The notes: generated by a model from the sequence alone, not told the origin. 64,000 bases of DNA from Lysobacter gummosus (GCF_001442805.1 NZ_CP011131.1:806001-870000); one strand, 5' to 3'. Counted from the stretch's first letter, positions 34,973 to 44,003 are shown. A program made the numbers and translations.

Positions 34973-35410
34973 GGCTGAGCTCCTGAGGGAAGGTCCAGAC
35001 GAAGTACGACTGGATTGTGCGGTGCAGCATATGCCCGGGTTTGTTGCGATGCAACATGGAGCCGACGAGCGGTCGTAAGCCGTTCAGAAATCCTGCCTAT
35101 TCAGCAAGTTGCGGCTCAGCGGCCCGCTGCGGCAAAGCGCCCGCGGGGCGCCGGAGTGCGCGCGAATTCGCCGCTCGCGGGCGGCCTGAGCAGCTTGGCC
35201 GCGGCGTGTGTCAGGGGCGGGGCGGGCGGATGACGACGGCCCGGCGGCAGGCGCGATGGCGGCTTGCGACGGCGGCGGCCCATAGCCGGGCGCGGTGGCC
35301 CGTGATCGCGGAAACGCTCGCGCCGAAAACACGCACGCCGCGCAAGGGCGCGGCGTGTGGAAAGCGTATTGGCATGGACGCGAGGGCTCAGCCCCGCGCG
35401 CCGATGCGGA
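34973..35410. other. Intergenic region between phasin and queD genes
   Basis: 438 bases without a convincing gene. Next to the phasin start it carries the putative PhaR-type sites (35018-35056); the remainder is GC-rich with no recognisable element. Confidence 0.5.
35018..35056 (-). promoter_or_regulatory. Two TGC-N3-GCA palindromes upstream of phasin, putative PhaR operator
   Basis: TGCGGTGCA (35018-35026) and TGTTGCGATGCAACA (35042-35056, perfect 6-base arms) are spaced 27 bases centre to centre, about 45-85 bases before the phasin start. PhaR repressors of phasin genes in other bacteria bind TGC-rich palindromes; assignment here is by analogy. Confidence 0.45.
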
Positions 35411-35773
35411 TCAGCCGCGGTAACGGCAGCCGGCGGTGCAGGTTTCGTGCACGACGATTTCGCTCAGCAACGGCAGGACCGGCTTGAGCTGATCCCACAC
35501 CCACACCGCGAGCCGTTCGCTGGTCGGATTCTCCAGACCCTCGATGTCGTTCAAGTAATGGTGATCGAGCCGGTCGTAGATCGGCTGGAAGGCCTTTTTG
35601 ACGTCGGCGTAGTCCATCACCCAGCCGGTGTGTTCGCCCAGTTCGCCGTGCAGGTGCACCTCGATCCGGAACGAATGGCCGTGCAGGCGCGCGCACTTGT
35701 GCCCCTCGGGCACGTTCGGCAGGCGATGGGCGGCTTCGAGAGTGAAGACCTTGAAGATGTCGATGGCAGTCAT
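35411..35773 (-). CDS. queD: 6-carboxy-5,6,7,8-tetrahydropterin synthase (QueD/PTPS family)
   Basis: 120-residue enzyme converting 7,8-dihydroneopterin triphosphate to carboxytetrahydropterin in queuosine synthesis. Zinc ligands are in EAAHRL and LHGHSF, the catalytic Cys is in the CARLHGH motif (C-x3-HGH, which favours QueD over eukaryote-like PTPS), and the DYADVKK and LDHHYLND segments are typical. The ATG at 35773 gives the normal length; an upstream extension is Ala/Pro/Arg-rich and not supported. Confidence 0.93.
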   Translation of the reverse strand: MTAIDIFKVFTLEAAHRLPNVPEGHKCARLHGHSFRIEVHLHGELGEHTGWVMDYADVKKAFQPIYDRLDHHYLNDIEGLENPTSERLAVWVWDQLKPVLPLLSEIVVHETCTAGCRYRG

Positions 35774-35912
35774 GGAGGCAACCGGTGGGGCGGTGCGGGC
35801 GCTGGCCGGCGAGCGGTCGGCGCGTGGGGTGATCGGGCGATGCATGTCGCGCGCGAATCCGGATTCGTTCCGGCCGTTCGCTGCACGCCAGTGTGCTCCG
35901 CGGGCCGCATAC

Positions 35913-35937
35913 GAAAAAGCCCGCTGCGCTGGCGGGC
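35913..35937 (-). terminator. Terminator of tRNA-Met
   Basis: On the minus strand, GCCCGC-cagcgca-GCGGGC is followed by TTTTTC, about 25 bases after the tRNA 3' end. Confidence 0.85.
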
Positions 35938-35962
35938 CCGGGTGGTGCGGCGCTTTGTCTTG

Positions 35963-36039
35963 TGGTGGCTATGGGTGGACTCGAACCACCGACCCCAGCA
36001 TTATGAGTGCTGTGCTCTAACCGGCTGAGCTACATAGCC
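35963..36039 (-). tRNA. tRNA-Met (anticodon CAT), elongator type
   Basis: 77 bases including an encoded CCA. The acceptor stem GGCTATG/CATAGCC closes fully. The anticodon loop is CTCATAA, the D-arm begins TAGCTCAG and the T-arm has GGTTCGAGTCC. Overall similarity to E. coli elongator metT is high. A C34-modified Ile2 tRNA shares CAT, but the body resembles the Met type. Confidence 0.95.
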
Positions 36040-36163
36040 ACGGGGAACCGCGAATTCTTCATGTCCGGGGCCGGGTTGTCAATCCTTCCGGCGCGCTTTG
36101 CCCGACTTGTCGTCTGCCTCACCCCGTGGCAGAGTCGGACACAGTGAATTTGGAGTCCGCATC

Positions 36164-36784
36164 GTGATCGATCCGGACGGCTATAGGCCTAATGTCGGCA
36201 TCGTGCTGATGCACCCGGACGGCCGCCTGTTCTGGGCGCGCCGCGTGCATCGCGACGGCTGGCAGTTCCCGCAAGGCGGGATGAACACCGACGAGACGCC
36301 GCTCGAGGCGATGTATCGCGAGCTGCGCGAAGAAACCGGCCTGCTGCCGCAGCATGTCGAAGTCCTGGGCGCGACCCCCGGCTGGCTGCGTTACCGCCTG
36401 CCGCGCCGGGCGGTGCGGCGCAACGATCGCCTCGTATGCATCGGCCAGAAACAGGTGTGGTTCCTGCTGCGGCTGACCGGGCAGGAATCCGATCTGTGCC
36501 TGGATCTGACCGACAAACCTGAATTCGATAACTGGCGCTGGGTCGATTTCTGGTACCCGGTCGAGCACGTAGTCATCTTCAAGCGCGGCGTGTACGCCAG
36601 CGCGCTGCGCCATCTGGCGCCGTTCGCCCGCCATGTCGCTGGCCCGCAGGCGGTGCCGGCGCCCGATCCCAATGCGCGGGCCTGCGACGGCCAGTTCGCC
36701 GGCAGGGCCCATCAGCGGCCGCGCGCGCGGCCTTGCGGGCCGGGCAATCCGGTGCGCGGCGGCGGCTCCGAATCCAGCGGCTGA
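36164..36784 (+). CDS. rppH: RNA pyrophosphohydrolase
   Basis: 206-residue Nudix enzyme that removes pyrophosphate from mRNA 5' ends to trigger decay. It starts with GTG at 36164 (GGAG 8 bases upstream) giving [15 protein letters not shown], the conserved RppH N-terminus; the annotated-length alternative at 36098 adds unrelated residues. The Nudix box is GGMNTDETP...REETGL at about residues 37-59. It is longer than E. coli RppH (176) through an Arg/Pro/Gly-rich C-terminal tail after about residue 160, which is probably disordered. Confidence 0.95.
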   Translation: MIDPDGYRPNVGIVLMHPDGRLFWARRVHRDGWQFPQGGMNTDETPLEAMYRELREETGLLPQHVEVLGATPGWLRYRLPRRAVRRNDRLVCIGQKQVWFLLRLTGQESDLCLDLTDKPEFDNWRWVDFWYPVEHVVIFKRGVYASALRHLAPFARHVAGPQAVPAPDPNARACDGQFAGRAHQRPRARPCGPGNPVRGGGSESSG

Positions 36785-36846
36785 GGCCGGCCAGCGGCCC
36801 GCCGGGCGGAGTTCCCTTGAACGCCGGCACGGGTTGGGTCGGCGTT

Positions 36847-36865
36847 AATTGACAATCATTCGCAT
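36847..36865 (+). promoter_or_regulatory. Fur box upstream of bfd
   Basis: AATTGACAATCATTCGCAT contains TGACAATCATT, which matches 10 of 11 central bases of the Fur consensus. It sits 35 bases before the bfd start, where Fur binding would repress. This agrees with the known iron-starvation induction of bfd in other bacteria. Confidence 0.75.
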
Positions 36866-36899
36866 CCGTGGCGGAATAGTCGCGCAGCCAGCCGGCTGC

Positions 36900-37121
36900 A
36901 TGCCGAAGACCCCGCCCGTGTACGTGTGCATCTGCAATGGAGTCACCGACCGCGATATCCGCCAGGCCGCCGAGGCCGGTTGCCGCAGCGTGCCGGAGCT
37001 GACCATGCGTACCGGCGCCGGCGCCAATTGCGGCAGTTGCCTGGAGCTGGCCAGCTCGTTGCTGGAGCAGGCGCGCAACGTGCGCGAACTTCCCCTGGCG
37101 GTCATGCAGCAAGCCGCCTGA
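36900..37121 (+). CDS. bfd: Bacterioferritin-associated ferredoxin
   Basis: 73-residue [2Fe-2S] protein that reduces bacterioferritin to release stored iron. The cluster ligands are visible as VYVCICNGVTD (C-x-C) and GANCGSCLE (C-x2-C) in the BFD-like fold, with GVTDRDIRQA between. The ATG at 36900 was chosen because the conserved core begins at residue 8; an in-frame start at 36849 would overlap the Fur box. It is followed by bfr about 220 bases downstream. Confidence 0.95.
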   Translation: MPKTPPVYVCICNGVTDRDIRQAAEAGCRSVPELTMRTGAGANCGSCLELASSLLEQARNVRELPLAVMQQAA

Positions 37122-37170
37122 GCGGCCGCGGCCCATCCGGCCGCTTCACTAACTTAAGCAGTGCCTTCCG

Positions 37171-37193
37171 ACCGCCCGCTTCAGGGCGGTTTT
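37171..37193 (+). terminator. Terminator after bfd
   Basis: The stem ACCGCCC/GGGCGGT with loop GCTTCA is followed by TTT. It separates bfd from bfr, so bfr probably has its own promoter between 37194 and 37345. Confidence 0.85.
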
Positions 37194-37345
37194 CGCATGC
37201 GCGCCTGCGAATCCGGCCGCCGTCGCATAACCCGGGCATGCGCCGACGACACTGATTCTCGACTCCCTTTGCGCACGATTCGCGTTTCGTCATGGCTTTT
37301 TCGAAAGGACTACAGTGCCGGCCATTGCAACGTCGGAGCCCGGCC

Positions 37346-37816
37346 ATGAAAGGCGACCCCAAGGTCATCGAATTCCTCAACAAGGCGCTCTTCAATGAGC
37401 TGACCGCGATCAACCAGTACTTCCTGCACGCCAAGATGCTGAAGAACTGGGGCCTGAAAGAACTCGCCGAGCACGAGTACCACGAGTCGATCGACGAGAT
37501 GAAGCACGCCGACAAGTTGTCGGACCGCATCTTGTTCCTCGACGGTCTGCCGAACTTCCAGGCCCTGGGCAAGCTGCGCATCGGCGAAAATCCGCGCGAG
37601 CTGCTGGCCTGCGATCTGGCGCTGGAACTCGAAGCGATTCCGCTGCTGCGCGAAGCGATCAAGTACTGCGAGAGCGTCAGCGACTACGTCAGCCGCAAGC
37701 TGTTCGCGGACATCCTGGATTCGGAAGAAGAGCACGTGGACTGGATCGAAACCCAGCTCGCGCTGATCGAGCGCCTGGGCGAGCAGAACTATCTGCTGAC
37801 CAAGATCGAGGAATGA
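37346..37816 (+). CDS. bfr: Bacterioferritin
   Basis: 156-residue haem-containing iron-storage protein forming a 24-mer. Ferroxidase ligands sit at the canonical places: Glu18 ([10 protein letters not shown]), Glu51 and His54 (DEMKHADKL), Glu94 (LELEAIPLL), Glu127 and His130 (EEEHVDW). The haem-ligating Met52 is in DEMKH. It starts ATG at 37346 with [15 protein letters not shown], typical of the family. It is next to bfd, its redox partner. Confidence 0.97.
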   Translation: MKGDPKVIEFLNKALFNELTAINQYFLHAKMLKNWGLKELAEHEYHESIDEMKHADKLSDRILFLDGLPNFQALGKLRIGENPRELLACDLALELEAIPLLREAIKYCESVSDYVSRKLFADILDSEEEHVDWIETQLALIERLGEQNYLLTKIEE

Positions 37817-37960
37817 GTTCGAAGCATTGAGAAGCCGGCGAGCGCGATGTTCGCCGCTTCCTCGCGGTTCCACGGTTCAGCCAGCCAGCGACGTTCACAC
37901 CGAAGCCAGCAAGCCAACGCCGTACTCGGGTCACCGCGAGTTTCGTGCTGTCGTCAAACA

Positions 37961-37997
37961 AAAAGCCGTCGGCGCTGAGCCGGCGGTTTTTTTTTGT
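37961..37997. terminator. Terminator between convergent bfr and DUF4126 genes
   Basis: AAAAGCCGTCGGC pairs with GCCGGCGGTTTT with one bulge and one wobble pair, and a run of nine T residues follows. Confidence 0.88.
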
Positions 37998-38075
37998 TTT
38001 TTCGACGCGGCGCTGGCTCTTGGGGAGGGGCTTCAGCCCCGATGCTCTCAGATCGCAGCAGGCCAAAAAAAGCCT

Positions 38076-38666
38076 TCACCCCGATGCCGCGACCCCGGCC
38101 TTGGGCTTGCGACGGAACAGCTTGCGCCAGATCCACCACAGCGCTGTCGCGACCAGCACGCTGATCAGCACCACGATGCCCAGCGTGATCCAGGGGTAGG
38201 CGAACACCAGCGCCAGCCCGCCGACCACCGCGGTGTCCTCGGCCACCGACGCGGTCCAGTTGCTGACCGGTTCCGGCGAGGTGTTGAGCAGGGCGCGGGT
38301 GCCGGACTTCAGCACGTGGCTGGTCAGCGCCACGCCCGCGCCCGCGGCCAGGGCGCCGGCGCCCAGTTGGCCATCGGGCGACATGGTCGCGGCCGCCAGA
38401 AACGCGCCGACCGGCACCCGCAGCAGGGTGTGCAGCAAGTCCCAGCCCGAGTCCACGCCGGGAATCTTGTCGGCGAAGAACTCGCCCACGGTCAGCAGGC
38501 CGCACACGCCCAGCACCCACGGCGACTGGGTCGCCTGCAGCGCCTGCGGCAACTCCAGCCAGCCCAGGGCGCCGGCGATGCCGACCCCGAAGACGGTCAG
38601 ATAGACCCGGACCCCCGACAGCCAGGCCAGAACTACGCCAACTGCGAACAGGTGCGCATCGGACAT
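38076..38666 (-). CDS. DUF4126 family inner-membrane protein
   Basis: 196-residue membrane protein with about four to five hydrophobic helices (AVGVVLAWLSGVRVYLTVF, GALAAGAGVALTSHVL, VVGGLALVFAYPWITLGIVV). The conserved features of DUF4126 are seen (FFADKIPGVDSGWDLLHT, VPVGAFLAA, and GTRALLNTSPEP). It ends in a basic cytoplasmic tail. No function has been established for the family that I know of. It is convergent with bfr and divergent from the bactofilin locus. Confidence 0.9.
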   Translation of the reverse strand: MSDAHLFAVGVVLAWLSGVRVYLTVFGVGIAGALGWLELPQALQATQSPWVLGVCGLLTVGEFFADKIPGVDSGWDLLHTLLRVPVGAFLAAATMSPDGQLGAGALAAGAGVALTSHVLKSGTRALLNTSPEPVSNWTASVAEDTAVVGGLALVFAYPWITLGIVVLISVLVATALWWIWRKLFRRKPKAGVAASG

Positions 38667-38749
38667 CGTGGCGTTCCCGTTAAGATTTAGGGTTGAGTAT
38701 AGGTAAAGCCGGCGGTGTGAGCCGTCGTTGTCCGCATGATCCCGTCCGC

Positions 38750-39484
38750 ATGAGCAAGACCCCGCCGCCGCGTTTCGTCATCGTCCAGCAGCAGCCGGAC
38801 AAGCGCCCTTATATCTGGTCCGCCGTCGGCGTGGCGTGGGCGCTGTCGCTGGTCGTGGCTTGGCTGTGGTCGCAGTCGCTGGCCGCGCCGAAGCTGCCCA
38901 AGCTCAGCGCCGAGCTCGACCAGACCAAGCGCGAGCTGCGGCTGCGCTCCAAGGCGCTGGAACAACTGGAACAGCGCGAAGCCAACCTGCAGCGCTCCGA
39001 CCAGATCAGCCGGGCGGCCAACAAGCAGGTGCAGAACTCGTTGGCCCAGCGCGAGGAGGAAATCTCCGATCTGCGCGCCGACGTGGCCTTCTACGAACGC
39101 CTGGTCGGCGCGACCGCGCCGGCCAAGGGCCTGAACGTGCACTCGGTGGAGTTCAAGCCCGAGACCGGCGGCACCTGGCGTTACCAGATCGTCCTGACTC
39201 AGAATCTCAACCGCGGAGCGGTCAGCAGCGGGGGGCTGCAGTTCCAGGTCGAAGGGGTTCGCGGCGGCAAGCTGGCCGCGATCGGCTGGGACGAACTGCA
39301 CCAGAAGTCCAAGGCGCCCGCCCAGGACTATTCCTTCCGCTACTTCCAGCAACTCGACGGCAGCGTGATGCTGCCGGCCGGCTTCACCCCGCAACGCGTG
39401 CGCATCTCGCTGCACGGGGAAAACGCCGCGATCGAGCAGCATTTCGCCTGGAAGAGCGGCGTCACCGTAACCGGGGAAACTTAA
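38750..39484 (+). CDS. DUF6776-type membrane-anchored coiled-coil protein
   Basis: 244-residue protein with a single TM helix near residues 24-42 (WSAVGVAWALSLVVAWLW), then a periplasmic coiled coil (KLSAELDQTKRELRLRSKAL and onward to about residue 110) containing EEEISDLRADVAFYERLVGA, and a C-terminal beta domain (RYQIVLTQNLNRGAVSSGGL, PAGFTPQRVRISL). It is paralogous to the 39948 gene, and both flank the bactofilin, so an anchoring or partner role for the bactofilin is plausible. The ATG at 38750 gives a compact N-terminus. Confidence 0.88.
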   Translation: MSKTPPPRFVIVQQQPDKRPYIWSAVGVAWALSLVVAWLWSQSLAAPKLPKLSAELDQTKRELRLRSKALEQLEQREANLQRSDQISRAANKQVQNSLAQREEEISDLRADVAFYERLVGATAPAKGLNVHSVEFKPETGGTWRYQIVLTQNLNRGAVSSGGLQFQVEGVRGGKLAAIGWDELHQKSKAPAQDYSFRYFQQLDGSVMLPAGFTPQRVRISLHGENAAIEQHFAWKSGVTVTGET

Positions 39485-39487
39485 GCG

Positions 39488-39916
39488 ATGTTCAAGACCA
39501 ACAGTAAACCGACCCAACTGCGCGAAGGCCAGGTCGACACCATGATCGGCCCGCAGGTGGTGATCCGCGGCGACCTGCATTTCAGCGGCGGGCTGTATAT
39601 CGAAGGCCGCGTGATCGGCAAGCTGGTGGCCCTGGACGGGAAGCCCGCCAGCCTGACCCTGGCCGAGAACGGCGTCATCGAGGGCGAGGTGCGCGCCCCG
39701 GTGGTGATCATCAACGGCCAGCTCGACGGCGATGTGTATGCCAGCGAGCGGGTCGAACTCGCCGCCAAGGCGCGCGTTCAAGGTAATGTGCACTACAAGG
39801 TGGTCGAGATGACGGCCGGGTCGATGCTCACCGGACGCCTGATCCACGCCGATTCGCCGGCGGCCGCGCTGCCGGCGCCTGAAGCGCTGATTACCGCGGA
39901 CGCCCGCATGGATTGA
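39488..39916 (+). CDS. Bactofilin (polymer-forming cytoskeletal protein)
   Basis: 142-residue bactofilin (BacA/CcmA family). The central beta-helix rungs of alternating small and hydrophobic residues (VVIRGDLHFSGGLYIEGRVI, GVIEGEVRAPVVIINGQLDG, KARVQGNVHYKVVEM) are flanked by short unstructured ends. Such proteins form filaments that localise cell-wall enzymes or other proteins. It begins 3 bases after the stop of the upstream DUF6776 gene and is followed 31 bases later by its paralogue, so the three are likely one operon. Confidence 0.95.
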   Translation: MFKTNSKPTQLREGQVDTMIGPQVVIRGDLHFSGGLYIEGRVIGKLVALDGKPASLTLAENGVIEGEVRAPVVIINGQLDGDVYASERVELAAKARVQGNVHYKVVEMTAGSMLTGRLIHADSPAAALPAPEALITADARMD

Positions 39917-39947
39917 GGGCTGCCGCCCCAGCCCCCAGACGGTGCGG

Positions 39948-40844
39948 ATGAGCGACGAAACCTCACAGTCCGCGCCGTCTCCCGGAACCCCGGCCGACCG
40001 TCCCGCGACGCAGCGGCCGGCGAGTGCCGCGCCCGATCCGGCCACTGGCCACGACCACGCTCCCGCCGGAGCGACGGCTCCGCCCTCGTCCGGCCCGCCG
40101 CCGTCCGGCGCGGGCGATGCGGGTCACCATCGCTGGCGCATTCCCGCCGCCGTGCTGCTGGCCGCCGCCCTGGGCTTCGGCGCCTGGGGGCTATGGCGAT
40201 CGCTGAGCGAAACCCAGGACGCCCCGCCGCCGCCCGGTCCGGAGGCGTCCAGCTTGACTCCGCGGCAGATGCAGGCCGACCTGGAGCAACTGCGGCAGCG
40301 CGTGGCCACCCTGGGCCGTTCCGACGCCATCAGCCGCCAGGCCAATCGCGATCTGCAAAGCGCCCTGGCCGAGCGCGATGAGGAAATCGCCGGCCTGCGC
40401 GCCGACGTCGCCTTCTACGAGCGGCTGGTCGGCGCCACCGGCCAGCGCCGCGGCCTCACCGTGCACTCCCTGAAGATGCAGCCGCAGGATGGCGCGCCCT
40501 CGGCCTGGCACTTCACCACCACCCTGACCCAGAACCTCAACCGCGGCGCGGTCAGCGCCGGCCGTCTGACCCTGGCGCTGGAAGGCACCCGCGCCGGCAA
40601 GCTCGAAAAGCTCGCCTGGGCGGACCTGCGCCAGCAGCCCGACGCGCCGGGCGCGGGATATTCGTTCAAGTACTTCGAACAGGTCGAGGGCGACGTATTC
40701 GTCCCCGCCGGCCTGACCCCGGTCCGGGTCACGGTGCGGCTGACCCCGCAATCGGGCGCGGCGGTCGAACAATCCTTCAGCTGGGCGGAGGCGACGCGCG
40801 ACACCCTCGCCACGACGCCCGCGGCGGCCAATCCGGGCGGCTGA
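39948..40844 (+). CDS. DUF6776-type protein, paralogue of the gene at 38750
   Basis: 298-residue protein: a Pro/Ala-rich cytoplasmic N-terminus of about 65 residues, a TM helix near 65-83 (AAVLLAAALGFGAWGLW), a coiled coil (MQADLEQLRQRVATLGRSDA) and the shared segment DEEIAGLRADVAFYERLVGA plus LTQNLNRGAVSAGRL. The match to the 38750 product is strong in the periplasmic half, while the N-terminal tails are unrelated. A GTG two codons upstream (39942) is an alternative start. Confidence 0.87.
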   Translation: MSDETSQSAPSPGTPADRPATQRPASAAPDPATGHDHAPAGATAPPSSGPPPSGAGDAGHHRWRIPAAVLLAAALGFGAWGLWRSLSETQDAPPPPGPEASSLTPRQMQADLEQLRQRVATLGRSDAISRQANRDLQSALAERDEEIAGLRADVAFYERLVGATGQRRGLTVHSLKMQPQDGAPSAWHFTTTLTQNLNRGAVSAGRLTLALEGTRAGKLEKLAWADLRQQPDAPGAGYSFKYFEQVEGDVFVPAGLTPVRVTVRLTPQSGAAVEQSFSWAEATRDTLATTPAAANPGG

Positions 40845-40986
40845 GGCCGCAGGCAGGCCCGTTCCGGGCGCCGCGGCCGCCGATATCGCTGATCGGACGT
40901 CCAGACAGGCCATCGGACCGCACCAGCCAATCGCAGTGTTCGCCTGGCGCGCTTGAATGCGGGCGCGGCGGCCTTATCCTTTCAAC

Positions 40987-41361
40987 ATGGAAATCACCAC
41001 GCTCAATGCCGCGCCGGGCTACCAGTCCCTGGATCGGCCGTTGCAATTCACCTCGTCGGCCGCCAGCAAGGTGCGCGAGCTGATCGCCGAGGAAGGCAAC
41101 GATGCGCTCAAGCTGCGCGTCTACATCCAGGGCGGCGGCTGTTCGGGCTTCCAGTACGGCTTCGAATTCGACGAGCAGCAGGGCGAGGACGATCTGGCCG
41201 TGCAGACCGACGGCGTGACCTTGCTGGTCGATCCGCTGAGCCTGCAATACCTGATGGGCTCGGAAGTCGACTACACCGAAAGCCTGCACGGCTCGCAGTT
41301 CGTGATCCGCAATCCGAACGCGAAAACCACCTGCGGCTGCGGCTCCTCGTTCGGCGTGTGA
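40987..41361 (+). CDS. erpA: Iron-sulfur cluster insertion protein ErpA (A-type carrier)
   Basis: 124-residue A-type Fe-S carrier delivering clusters to apo-proteins. The three Cys ligands are in [11 protein letters not shown] and TTCGCGSSF. The ATG at 40987 gives [12 protein letters not shown] and then the usual domain. The nudC GTG overlaps its stop (GTGA at 41358-41361), so the two are coupled, perhaps only through compactness. Confidence 0.94.
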   Translation: MEITTLNAAPGYQSLDRPLQFTSSAASKVRELIAEEGNDALKLRVYIQGGGCSGFQYGFEFDEQQGEDDLAVQTDGVTLLVDPLSLQYLMGSEVDYTESLHGSQFVIRNPNAKTTCGCGSSFGV

Positions 41362-42332
41362 CTACCGCGCAAGCCGCTTCCGCGACCGGCCGGCCGTTCG
41401 CCTTCGTCGAGGGCGATGCCGCATGGCAGGCGGCGCTGGATCGCGCCGATCATCTTCGCGATCAACCTGAAGCTCTGTCCGAACTGTGGCCGCGGGCGCG
41501 GGTGATCGTGCTCGACAACTCCGGCAACGCGCTGGCCGACGACGACGGCAGCCTGCGCGCGCCGCTCGGCCGCGAACTCAGCGACGGTCCCGGCGGCGTG
41601 GGCGCGGCGGTGTTTCTCGGCCTGGCCGCGGACGGGCAGGCCTGGTTCTCCATCGACGCCGAGCTGGTCGCCTTCGACGCGCCGCGCCGGGTCGATCTGC
41701 GCAGCGCGGCCGGGCACTGGCCGTTGCTGCAGGCCAGCGTGTTCGCCCAGGCGCGCGCGCTGCAGCATTGGCGCAGCCGCCATCGCCATTGCGGCGTGTG
41801 CGGCGGCGAAGTCGCCTCCGCGCGCGCCGGTTGGCAGGGGCGTTGCGGGCAGTGCGGCACCGAACATTACCCGCGCACCGATCCTGCGGTGATCGTCGCG
41901 GTCAGCGACGGCGAACGCCTGCTGCTCGGCCGCCAGGCCGGCTGGCCGGCGCGGCGTTATTCGGTGATCGCCGGTTTCGTCGAACCCGGCGAATCGCTGG
42001 AGCAGACGGTCGCGCGCGAAGTGCTGGAGGAAACCGGCGTGCGCGTGCGCAGTTGCCGCTATCTGGGCTCGCAGCCGTGGCCGTTCCCGAGCGCGTTGAT
42101 GCTGGGCTTCGCCGCCGAAGCCGAGCCCGACGAACCCAAGACCGGCGATGAGCTCGAAGAAGCGCGCTGGTTCACCCTGGACGAAATCCACGCCGCTTCC
42201 GCGCGCGGCGAACGCGCCGCCACGGGCGAGCCGGGCGACGACGACGGCCCGCTGCTGTCGCCGAGCATTTCCATCTCGCGCTGGCTGATCGAACACTGGC
42301 GCGTGGCCGCGCAGGCGCGCGCGGGGCGTTGA
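41358..42332 (+). CDS. nudC: NADH pyrophosphatase / deNADding Nudix hydrolase
   Basis: 324-residue NudC that hydrolyses NAD(H) and NAD-capped RNA. It has an N-terminal domain, a zinc ribbon (HCGVCGGE...RCGQCGTE, around residue 140-165), the Nudix box [10 protein letters not shown]...EETGV, and the NADH-specific SQPWPFPS motif. It starts GTG at 41358 overlapping the erpA stop; the length is a bit longer than E. coli (257) mainly in the N-terminal part. Confidence 0.94.
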   Translation: MTTAQAASATGRPFAFVEGDAAWQAALDRADHLRDQPEALSELWPRARVIVLDNSGNALADDDGSLRAPLGRELSDGPGGVGAAVFLGLAADGQAWFSIDAELVAFDAPRRVDLRSAAGHWPLLQASVFAQARALQHWRSRHRHCGVCGGEVASARAGWQGRCGQCGTEHYPRTDPAVIVAVSDGERLLLGRQAGWPARRYSVIAGFVEPGESLEQTVAREVLEETGVRVRSCRYLGSQPWPFPSALMLGFAAEAEPDEPKTGDELEEARWFTLDEIHAASARGERAATGEPGDDDGPLLSPSISISRWLIEHWRVAAQARAGR

Positions 42333-42434
42333 ACCACGCAAGGGCGTGCGCGGTCGCTTCGGTTGCGAGCGCTCCATTCTGCTGAGTATCGAATCGCTCC
42401 CTCGCAAGCCTCTCCTGCAGAGACCTCGAAGGCT

Positions 42435-42460
42435 CGCGACCGCGCCTGCACGCGGTCGCG
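42435..42460. other. Perfect hairpin between nudC and ampE-like genes
   Basis: CGCGACCGCG/CGCGGTCGCG with loop CCTGCA and no T tract. It may be a weak terminator of the erpA-nudC unit or an mRNA 3' stabiliser. Confidence 0.5.
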
Positions 42461-42513
42461 CTAGAATCCGGCCAGTTCATGTTTTTCTTCGCCTCGCCAG
42501 GAGCGTCGCCCCG

Positions 42514-43434
42514 ATGTCCGTCACGCTGATCGCCGCCGTCGTCGCACTCGTGCTCGGCCATCTCGCGCAGTCCCTGGCCGCGTCGGTGCGTCATTACGGC
42601 TGGTACGGCGACTGGCTGCGCTGGATCGACAGCCGCTTTCCCGAGGGCAGCTTCTGGCGCGGACGCTGGGGCCTGGTGATCGCGCTGTTGCCGCCGCTGC
42701 TGGCGGTGGGCCTGTTCCAGTTGGCGCTCGATGAACCCCTGATCGGGCTCGGCGGCCTGGTGTTCGGCATCTTCATCCTGTTCTACGCCTGGGGCCCGCG
42801 CGATCTGGATCTGGACGTGGAAGCGCTGGCGTCGGCGCGCGACGGCGTCTCGCGCCGCGAAGCCGCCGCCCGCCTCTGGCCGGAGGGCGCCACGCCCTTG
42901 CTCGACGGCGGCTCGCTGGTCGAGGCGGTGTTCCGCAGCGCGCTGCGGCGCTGGTTTGGCGTGCTGTTCTGGTTTTTGCTGCTCGGCCCGGTCGGCGCAT
43001 TGGGCTATCGGCTGGTCGCGCTGGCCGCCGAGGGCGAGGCGTCCAAGCAATTGTCCGGCGACACCCTGGGCGGCGCGCGCACGTTGCTGGCGCTGCTGGA
43101 CTGGCCGGTGGCGCAGCTGCTGACCCTGGCGCTGGCCCTGGTCGGCAATTTCGACACCGTGCTCGGCGCCTGGCGCGAAGCCGGCGGCGCGCGTTTCAGC
43201 CTGGACAACCGTTTCCTCGGCGCGGTCGCCCGCGCCAGCGTCAAATGCGAGTTGGCCGAAGAAGCGGCCGACTACGTGGACGAATCCGGCGTCGCCGCTC
43301 CTGCGCAGGCCGTGGCGCTGATGACCACCGGCGAAGTGCCCGAACTGCGCGACGCGATGAGCCTGGTCTGGCGCAGCCTGCTGGTCTGGCTGGCGGTGCT
43401 GGCCTTGTTCGTGATCGCCGGTTTCGTCGCCTGA
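42514..43434 (+). CDS. AmpE-like regulatory signalling modulator membrane protein
   Basis: 306-residue inner-membrane protein of the AmpE/CobD-like group, with about four hydrophobic helices (IAAVVALVLGHLAQSL, VIALLPPLLAVGLFQLAL, LFWFLLLGPVGALGYRL, LLVWLAVLALFVIAGFV). A cytoplasmic loop carries the conserved GPRDLDLDVEALA and AVFRSALRRWFGVLFWF segments. AmpE accompanies AmpD in beta-lactamase signalling in enterobacteria; no ampD is seen here, so the role is inferred from the family only. Confidence 0.85.
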   Translation: MSVTLIAAVVALVLGHLAQSLAASVRHYGWYGDWLRWIDSRFPEGSFWRGRWGLVIALLPPLLAVGLFQLALDEPLIGLGGLVFGIFILFYAWGPRDLDLDVEALASARDGVSRREAAARLWPEGATPLLDGGSLVEAVFRSALRRWFGVLFWFLLLGPVGALGYRLVALAAEGEASKQLSGDTLGGARTLLALLDWPVAQLLTLALALVGNFDTVLGAWREAGGARFSLDNRFLGAVARASVKCELAEEAADYVDESGVAAPAQAVALMTTGEVPELRDAMSLVWRSLLVWLAVLALFVIAGFVA

Positions 43435-44003
43435 CCCCTCGCGCGGCGGCCCTGCGCCGCTGAGATACCGCGCATCCCCGGAATGCGACCGCCTGAGCGG
43501 AAACCGAACGCAAGCGCACGGCCGGGGTAGGGGGGGCTCGTCTGGACTGCGTTTAGACGTACAGGTTTCGCGTAAACCGCGTGCCGCATTGTCGTTCGCC
43601 GCCGGCCACCCCGGTGCGGACGACGGTCCTGCCGAGGGGGCTGGACACACTCTTGCGCAGCGGCTTTCACGGAACCTGATTCGCGCGTTGGTCAGCGCGA
43701 TCGCGGCAGCAGCCAGACGGCGCGACGGCGATGAGGCGACGCTTTACCCGCGCACGAGAGCCCGGCGATCAAGACCGGGCCTCGTGTGCGGAGTAAGCAT
43801 CACTCATCGGATGCGCGCTTCATCACGCTAGCGGAGGATTCGGATTGGTGAATCGCTTCACGTCCCAGCTTCTGGTCGGTCTGAGTCAGGCCGATCCCGG
43901 CCCCACGGGTTTTGCGCCCGGCGCTGCTGCGCAAGGCGACCTGAGCTTCGTTCACCCGCCCGTTGCGGCTGGGCTAGTATCGAAGCAGGTAACCAGGGCA
44001 TGG
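43435..44003. other. Intergenic region before the ECF sigma gene
   Basis: About 570 bases. The region from 43845 is in frame with the sigma gene and a GTG at 43848 has GGAGG 10 bases upstream, so the sigma protein could be extended by 52 residues; the added residues do not look conserved. No other gene is seen in it. Confidence 0.5.

Noticed and set aside
35963..36039. tRNA with CAT anticodon as tRNA-Ile2
   Set aside because: The body, including the D-arm, T-arm and acceptor sequences, resembles elongator tRNA-Met, so Met is preferred; lysidine modification cannot be seen in DNA.
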